Positions 61,601 to 64,000 of a stretch of DNA of 64,000 bases are shown here, in pieces. This DNA is from Streblospio benedicti. Lineage: Eukaryota > Annelida > Polychaeta > Spionida > Spionidae. The stretch is taken from contig CM032664.1 of assembly GCA_019095985.1 (NCBI GenBank), positions 24,542,611 to 24,606,610 of the forward strand, written 5' to 3'. Position 1 is the first letter of the stretch. The number at the start of each line of letters is the position of its first letter. A program made the position numbers and the translations under genes. The notes beneath the pieces were generated by a model. It saw only the letters and a list, made by a program, of their open reading frames with translations. It made no database searches and had not been told where the DNA came from.

Positions 61601-64000
61601 AGAAAAATATTCGTGTAAATGTCATGAATATTTGTGAACAATGAAGAAAAAATGATGACTAGACACTCAACTATGATTATAAGAAAAGTTACATTTCGTA
61701 ATGAAATCAGATTCCCATGAGTGGGGTAGACATGGCAGAGAAAATTGCATACAGGGAGTCACCAAAATATCAAATAGTTAGTATATATGTATACAGGGGT
61801 CACAAAAATATGATTATATCAACATTCAGGATATTATGAAAATATATCCCAATGAAATGCAATGTCACAAAAACAATTCAGCAGCACAGAGATAAATAGT
61901 CGTATGGTACACATTTAATGTGGAATCAAAAGTGGCATTATAAGAGGAATGCAATATTGATGAAGTCACATTGTTTTTGCAAATGTGTTTTGCTTGAAAA
62001 CAGAGTCATCTAGTGCTGGATGAAAGTATTAAAGCAGATGATGCAAAGAAGATAACAGTGGATTAGTGCTGCTGTTGAATAATATCAGTTTATTTCGTGG
62101 AAGTACATTGTTGTTGGATGGAGATTATGAAGTAATTTATCTTGGAAACGACTTGATTTCCGCATTGATATATAGCATTCATGGTGCTTTCATTTATCAT
62201 GATACAGGGAGTTATGAAACAAATGAAATCATTATTGTATGATTTTCAGTCCCCCCACCCCACCCCCTCCCACACAGCTTCGACTATGATGAATAAGTTG
62301 CCTACTGAGGGCAGACAATTTACAGAACAGCAGATGAGAAATGCATGGTCCAATGCTGCTTCTGCTGCTATATAACATGTCCATCTTTTAAGAGACAATT
62401 TGGCAAATTAAACAAAGTCCACATTACCAAGGGAGCTGTCTGAGTCTAGCATGACTCAAGATGCATATCTTATTTTATGAAAAAACAATTGCAGTTATTC
62501 TTGCTTACTTGTATGACACCTATAAAGCCAGTCCAATTTATACCATCATCCATCAATCCACACACCAAAACCTATCACAAAATCTCAGTCCCAGTCTAAC
62601 ACAGACCTTTCACATCCCTGATCAAACAAGAAAAGAAACTCCCACCCCAATCGACATCCATTGACTAAGTTCCTATTTTACGAGCCCATTTGCTTTTGAT
62701 TGGAGGATATGTACATGTAGTGTAGAAGGCATTCCCCACATGGGTTAAAAAGTAACATTGTTACACAACCGTTTGCGGGTCTCTTTAATAGTCTTTATCT
62801 GTAAACGAGGCACACTTGATAATACTTACAAATATCTATGGGTTCTAAGAGATAGATGTATTTGAAAATAATTACATCATGTCATTTACATGTACATTAT
62901 TATCATTGTCTACTATCAAGACATATTACAGAGTAAATGTAAGGTCATGTAGATGAAGAGACTAAATGGAGTGGTGGTATTAGACTGACAGCTGTGTGAA
63001 ACCTCTGAGACCTACATGTACAATGTACATGTAAGGAATGTACAAAACAGTCATCAGTGGTTGTATCATCCATAAAGCTAGATACAACATCCAGTATTAC
63101 ATTATGATAATGTCAATCACAGTAATCATATCTAAGATTCACTATCCTTCAGCACTGACAGATCCAGAGAAGTGTAGCAAGTATGCTACACCCACCTCAG
63201 CCAACTTTCTGTGCCCCATGTAAGGACTAGATGGCATTTGGTTAAGCTATACGAGCTCACAAGGGCACATCATTTTGATGTACAGCTCCCCACACTCCTG
63301 CTTTATTGAGTCTCTGACTCCAATAGCAATCTCGGCCATCGATATGTAATCCATACGAGAAGTGGTTGCTTAGTTGGTACTTTTTCTTCTTGTTTACTTT
63401 ATCTCTTGCAGCAAGGGTTGCTATTTTCCATCCCCAGTTGTTGTGCGAATCAAGTGAATATAGATTTCTGTATGCAATATTCATAAATATGTTATTTAAG
63501 AGCAATCATGGGAATCAATGTATTAATTCTACATAAGTAGTTGTCTCTTTATAATAGATTGTATTTTTCTTTTCAGAAAAACTTTAAGCATTTCTTTTCC
63601 ATAATGAATTTGCTGTAGACATGTGTGTGTTCTAAAGTCAAGAAATAGACTGGGCAGCCAGCCCACACTCTTTAATTGTGGAATAATTTCTAGGGCCTTT
63701 CCAAATATTAAGGATTTGATTGATTGCTTGATGGAACTTTTTGAATTTAAATGATTTTGTCAGTAATCCCTATATCCATATGCAGCACTAACTTGGGTCA
63801 TTCAAGGTCATTCAAGCTGTACATGTCTGACATTCACAAATTCATCTACAGTGTAAATGTCTATTATTTAATCATGCCCACTTCTCGTACATATACATAC
63901 ACTGAAATGTTTTTTTTCTAAATCTAGAATGTTCTAAGATCCCAATGTTTGTTGCAGATATTCACGTCTGGCACTGACGGCCGGGTGCGTCTGGACATGG
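22477..64000 (+). CDS. Cysteine-rich multi-module extracellular protein gene, 12 exons, partial at both ends
   Basis: Twelve exons (listed separately) join with compatible phases and no internal stop to give about 475 residues. The translation has four cysteine-patterned modules: A1 (exons 1-3, CRFPKDW...GRWYQSG...CYQCL...QYKES), B1 (exons 4-6, FCSDPVS...INFSFKHC...YRCF...DATCRGL), A2 (exons 7-9, CQFPSWM...YQCIKI) and B2 (exons 10-12, start of ...INVNL-like and NCW). From memory this order and motif set fit an uncharacterised metazoan family annotated with DUF7042-DUF7045; no enzyme function is known to me. Many conserved cysteines and the lack of any internal membrane segment suggest a secreted or extracellular role, which is inference. 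The initiator exon was not recognised, because exon 1 needs a preceding exon ending in phase 1. The 3' end lies beyond the window. Exons are GC-rich with GC-ending codons, unlike the AT-rich introns. Gene structure is near certain; family name is moderately sure. Confidence 0.9.
25338..25440 (+). CDS. Short ATGGCGG-start ORF, probably not a gene
   Basis: AagATGGCGGgagc starts an ORF reading MAGAFERAFPPLLRWSQRRS, then VIVGHFDGEIMLL and stop. It lies in a GC-rich patch (25300-25400) inside intron 1. The start matches the YY1-type initiator motif, so the patch may be a promoter rather than a coding sequence. Confidence 0.15.
29250..29340 (+). repeat. Imperfect AT/ATC microsatellite
   Basis: Two pure TA runs separated by tatatctatatccatata-type interruptions. 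Confidence 0.85.
29381..29440 (+). repeat. TATAGAGGTGG repeat next to the exon 2 acceptor
   Basis: Cttattatagaggtggccc, a second gatagaggtggcgtg, then acactgtaca. The unit GAGGTGG occurs twice, as in the copy at 54683-54740. Confidence 0.6.
29475..29542 (+). CDS. Exon 2, module A1 CYQC segment
   Basis: Flanked by tttgcag and gtgagt; phase 2 in, phase 1 out. With the split Val codon it reads VDEGCYQCLLMMKRHRNI then IQYKE. The CxxC pair followed by N-x-x-QYKE is characteristic of the module and matches YQCIKI...NNVIALYKG in exon 9. A dispersed TATAGAGGTGG repeat ends about 35 bases upstream of the acceptor. Confidence 0.88.
29897..30010 (+). repeat. Diverged direct duplication, copy 1
   Basis: Shares with 30437-30555 the ordered landmarks gtgggaaat, gatct, caaaacaatataatcag-like, ttatcg, ttttatcacaaaat/ttttatcacagaac and ttggtatgata. 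Identity perhaps two thirds by eye. Confidence 0.6.
30437..30555 (+). repeat. Diverged direct duplication, copy 2
   Basis: See 29897-30010. Start-to-start spacing is about 540 bases, same orientation; the sequence between does not obviously belong to the repeat. Confidence 0.6.
33471..33536 (-). repeat. Minus-strand copy of the TATAGAGGTGGTCTCT family
   Basis: Read on the minus strand: ttatagaggtggtctctata, an AT-rich spacer, then aaggttctactgtaacc. Near-consensus copy, showing that the family inserts in both orientations. Confidence 0.7.
33931..33964. promoter_or_regulatory. Two CGGCCATCTTG (YY1-like) sites with a hairpin
   Basis: CGGCCATCTTG occurs at 33933-33943 and 33954-33964. Between them lies aagatgg, making a perfect 7-base inverted repeat with a 2-base loop (ccatctt-ga-aagatgg). 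CCATCTTG is the reverse complement of the AAGATGG core of YY1 sites in animals. Confidence 0.4.
36628..36725. repeat. GGATC-rich island
   Basis: Tctggatcaagg, aaggatccacgg, catgatccagatgggatcca and tctggatcag within 100 bases; GATC occurs far above expectation. Confidence 0.5.
38040..38165 (+). repeat. Third, more diverged copy of the ...GGATCTGC repeat
   Basis: Acaaaacccatgaactccat, tgggtgcttccacccc and ttcacaaaacctggatctgc follow the same order as the other copies. Confidence 0.5.
39842..40020 (+). repeat. Decayed multi-step copy of the same family
   Basis: Contains acctctattagaccaccc, gcgaggtaatctctaaatg, atggaggttgtctatgta and ggtttactgtaac in order. Confidence 0.5.
41115..41198 (+). 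CDS. Possible cassette exon, or tRNA-like relic
   Basis: A pyrimidine-rich acceptor (ctacttcccatcag) precedes an 84-base open stretch that ends at an a|gtaaac donor. Phase is 1 in and 1 out, so it could be skipped or included between exons 2 and 3 without a frame change. It reads SPCCDQVLMYDSGNRTVTAE then VCRSRRVM, is CpG- and GC-rich, and has three Cys. Against this: the minus strand contains GGTTCGATTCCCAC, which resembles a tRNA B box, and no counterpart exists in the second half of the protein. Confidence 0.3.
41465..41640 (+). repeat. Second copy of the ...GGATCTGCC dispersed repeat
   Basis: Starts in a G-rich tract, then cattttcattgggttttgg, gaaatccaatgg, gtgtccccctttc and aaaatatggatctgccagtg. 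The order matches 11868-12050. Confidence 0.6.
43692..43772 (+). CDS. Exon 3, module A1 end
   Basis: Acceptor ctgttgcag and donor gtacgg; phase 1 in and out (81 bases). With the split Ser codon it reads SYCMGGGAMRSLCQHIRVEA then TLFTLVRG. The end LCQHI...LFTLVRG aligns with HHCRRQL...YLILTG at the end of exon 9. It follows exon 2 directly in frame even though the intron is 14.1 kb. Confidence 0.88.
44585..44779 (+). CDS. Exon 4, linker and first half of module B1
   Basis: Acceptor ttccag and donor gtgagt; phase 1 in and out (195 bases). A Pro-rich linker (EPTTPIPPPFTDAY) leads into YNDGMYPFCSDPVS, then IPCAGQDRINFSFKHCHAG. The G-F/Y-C-x-x-PVS...C...S/F-F-x-x-C pattern is typical of the second module in this family. 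The Pro-rich linker has a counterpart at the start of exon 10 (APPLPSPCPLRGQY), in the same phase. Confidence 0.9.
46131..46220 (+). promoter_or_regulatory. Tandem pair of 45-base octamer/CCAAT units
   Basis: Two adjacent 45-base units. Unit 1: agattgagttatgcaaatca, cgtcacattgaccaattgg. Unit 2: agattgagtaatgcaaatta and ttagccaatgcgaatgcc. Each has ATGCAAAT (or ATGCAAATT, POU octamer type) and CCAAT at the same spacing; unit 1 also has a CRE-half-like CACGTCA. Lies in intron 4. Confidence 0.5.
48670..48755 (+). repeat. tRNA-derived SINE relic (possible)
   Basis: A-box-like taaccaagtggatag is followed about 30 bases later by a B-box-like gctcgattctcgttc, the spacing of a tRNA-type internal promoter. 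No target-site duplication or tail was defined. Confidence 0.35.
51623..51732 (+). CDS. Exon 5, module B1 core
   Basis: Acceptor attttcag and donor gtaagt; phase 1 in, phase 0 out. It encodes ELSFEVLAVWKELSETYMYG then KFSGDAIFRKDDSYRCF. The Trp in VLAVWKE and the closing YRCF are family hallmarks. Its entry (G|E) and its exit after an aromatic residue next to Cys are reproduced by exon 11 (G|ERLSC... and NCW|). Confidence 0.9.
52034..52145 (+). CDS. Exon 6, module B1 end
   Basis: Acceptor cctgtag and donor gtacat; phase 0 in, phase 1 out. It encodes KYEEYGHLEIYLAMSADATC then RGLGSARDGPITMKLIKG. SADATCRGL is one of the best conserved motifs I associate with this family (S-x-DATC-x-GL). The window ends 43 bases into the corresponding exon of the second half. 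Confidence 0.9.
52497..52620 (+). CDS. Exon 7, module A2 start
   Basis: Acceptor caaacag and donor gtatgg; phase 1 in, phase 2 out. It encodes DAMGKPEPMCQFPSWMQRRW, then SDLAGGYIYSLNEAG and STFSTLR. CQFPSWM...W parallels CRFPKDW...W of exon 1, and both exons enter in phase 1. Confidence 0.9.
52688..52770 (+). repeat. tRNA-derived SINE relic (possible) in intron 7
   Basis: Gtgggcaaaaagctatggca, then attagattgccaacc, then cgtgagtttgaatttg: tRNA-like A-box and B-box in order with decayed match. Same style as the minus-strand copy at 57545-57635. Confidence 0.35.
53670..53795 (+). CDS. Exon 8, module A2 middle
   Basis: Acceptor gtttgcag and donor gtgggt; phase 2 in and out. Reads HWEAELVGGDEDELQSQIG, CLEVHEDRHHGEVIV, SGFSTHDW-C across the junction. 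Acidic and His-rich. There is no separate counterpart in the first half: exon 1 spans the region of exons 7 plus 8, so one intron was gained here or lost there. Confidence 0.88.
53958..54103 (+). CDS. Exon 9, module A2 end
   Basis: Acceptor attttag and donor gtaaac; phase 2 in, phase 1 out. Encodes DIQYQCIKIRQLPNNVIALY, then KGDMSGELKDIHHCRRQLAH and TPEYLILTG. It aligns with exons 2 plus 3: YQC/YQC, NNV-ALYKG/RNI-IQYKE, HHC-YLILTG/SLC-LFTLVRG. Confidence 0.9.
54683..54740 (+). repeat. TATAGAGGT repeat just upstream of exon 10
   Basis: Ctatagaggtaatctctgta, tagaggtggctta, then gactatactgtatata. Ends about 20 bases before the exon 10 acceptor. Confidence 0.65.
54762..54929 (+). CDS. Exon 10, linker and first half of module B2
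   Basis: Acceptor cattccag and donor gtatgt; phase 1 in and out. A Pro-rich start (DASAPPLPSPCPLRGQYHI) leads to TGVSEDCDAHFDVGCSHNG, then STIDVNLSCSPAPG. The cysteine spacing and the T/R-I-x-x-x-x-x-C segment match INFSFKHC of exon 4. A TATAGAGGTGG-type repeat occupies the intron up to about 20 bases before the acceptor. Confidence 0.9.
55280..55435 (+). repeat. TAAGCCCC(A/G)GTC-type element copy 2
   Basis: Taagccccggtctcacagtt, then ataaataaagg, ataatcatgcctttaaaaac, aagtctgtgatgag in the same order as the copy at 15291-15425. A third start (aaggcccggtcagacac) occurs at about 46900. Confidence 0.55.
57545..57635 (-). repeat. tRNA-derived SINE relic (possible), minus strand
   Basis: Minus strand reads gtaaatcactcaggacctca, tgataaggtcacaag, then tttgagtccctctcagg. 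GTTTGAGTCCC is close to the B-box GGTTCGANNCC, and the anticodon-arm-like catgataaggtca is in the expected place. Confidence 0.4.
57869..57963 (+). CDS. Exon 11, module B2 core
   Basis: Acceptor tattatag and donor gtgagt; phase 1 in, phase 0 out. Encodes ERLSCLTSWEEENNIFLIIA then KQQFDQTVLNCW. SCLTSWEEE matches VLAVWKE of exon 5, with Trp in the same place, and the exit phase is the same. The donor is preceded by an in-frame TGG. Confidence 0.88.
60042..60160. promoter_or_regulatory. Possible conserved-type non-coding element in intron 11
   Basis: A stretch with closely packed ATTA/TAAT-type and ATCA motifs and moderate GC (taatccctcacagctcattc; attataaatggcgcctaatcc). It differs in texture from the surrounding AT-rich intron. 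This is only pattern recognition, with no alignment behind it. Confidence 0.2.
61099..61220 (+). repeat. Longer copy of the GAGGTG.../CTACTGTA family
   Basis: Aaaggtaatctctttaaaga, then tgaggtgccctctttatgca, ggttgtcttattcgg and gatctactgtact. The tandem steps of GAGGT/GGTNNTCT are visible. Confidence 0.55.
61254..61372 (+). repeat. GGATC/GGATT-rich island
   Basis: Steps such as catggatcagac, attctggatccattc, catggattgg, attctggatcatgg, aggattcatgcc and atctggattgtgg recur every 15-25 bases. Confidence 0.55.
63958..64000 (+). CDS. Exon 12, truncated by window edge
   Basis: Acceptor gtttgttgcag opens an in-frame phase-0 exon reading IFTSGTDGRVRLDM before the sequence stops. A pyrimidine tract lies upstream (tttttttctaaatctag region). 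By analogy with exon 6 (KYEEYGHLEIYLAM) it should continue into a Cys-containing segment and leave in phase 1; that part is outside the window. Confidence 0.8.
   Translation, partial: MFTSGTDGRVRLDM

Larger units (their letters stand above)
57964..63957 (+). other. Intron 11 (6.0 kb)
   Basis: AT-rich with many short poly-T/poly-A runs. A patch at 60042-60160 looks less random and is noted as a possible regulatory element. Repeat relics lie at 61099-61220 and GGATC islands at 60856-60970 and 61254-61372. TACATGTA palindromes are frequent (59660, 60603, 62885, 63010). No exon seen. Confidence 0.65.

Noticed and set aside
1-64000. Search for retrovirus-like, LINE or transposase coding regions
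   Set aside because: No long ORF and no recognisable reverse transcriptase, integrase, capsid or transposase motif was seen; only short non-coding relics.
1-64000. CRISPR arrays, rRNA genes or intact tRNA genes
   Set aside because: No regularly spaced identical repeats or rRNA-like stretches seen; tRNA-like strings have decayed stems and fit SINE relics better.

Overview
The window looks like a piece of a large, intron-rich, AT-rich genome from a marine invertebrate. The reasons are spliced GC-rich exons in AT-rich introns of up to 14 kb, very frequent TACATGTA-type palindromes, tRNA-derived SINE relics, and short dispersed non-coding repeats on both strands. There are no operons and no intact transposase or reverse-transcriptase ORF. 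Mollusc, brachiopod, annelid, lancelet and acorn worm all remain possible; I cannot decide among them from sequence alone.

One gene is clear. Twelve plus-strand exons between 22477 and the right edge read in one frame with matching splice phases. They encode about 475 residues of a cysteine-rich, probably secreted or extracellular protein of the uncharacterised animal family that I recall as DUF7042/7043/7044/7045. The 5' end (signal-peptide exon and promoter) was not found and may lie in 1-22476 or off the window. The 3' end runs off the window inside exon 12. The main biological finding is that exons 1-6 and 7-12 appear to be an ancient tandem duplication of a two-module unit: residue patterns, intron positions and intron phases all correspond.

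Layout: 1-22476 has no convincing gene. It holds a 100-N assembly gap (3705-3804) whose two sides are near-copies of the same 1.25 kb, most likely unmerged overlapping contigs. It also holds a minisatellite (10545-10830), a large ACTG/CCTG microsatellite (15911-16050), several dispersed-repeat copies and a few weak candidate exons. 22477-29542 holds exons 1-2. 29543-43691 is a 14 kb intron with repeats, a possible cassette exon at 41115-41198 and a YY1-like site pair. 43692-44779 holds exons 3-4. 44780-51622 is an intron with a duplicated octamer/CCAAT element. 51623-54929 is a compact cluster (exons 5-10). 54930-64000 has exons 11 and 12 separated by long AT-rich introns.

Several short repeat families recur through the window: a TATAGAGGTGGTCTCT...TCTACTGTA family, an AAGCCCCGGTC family, a CTGGATCTGCC family and GGATC-rich islands. 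They make up much of the recognisable non-coding structure.
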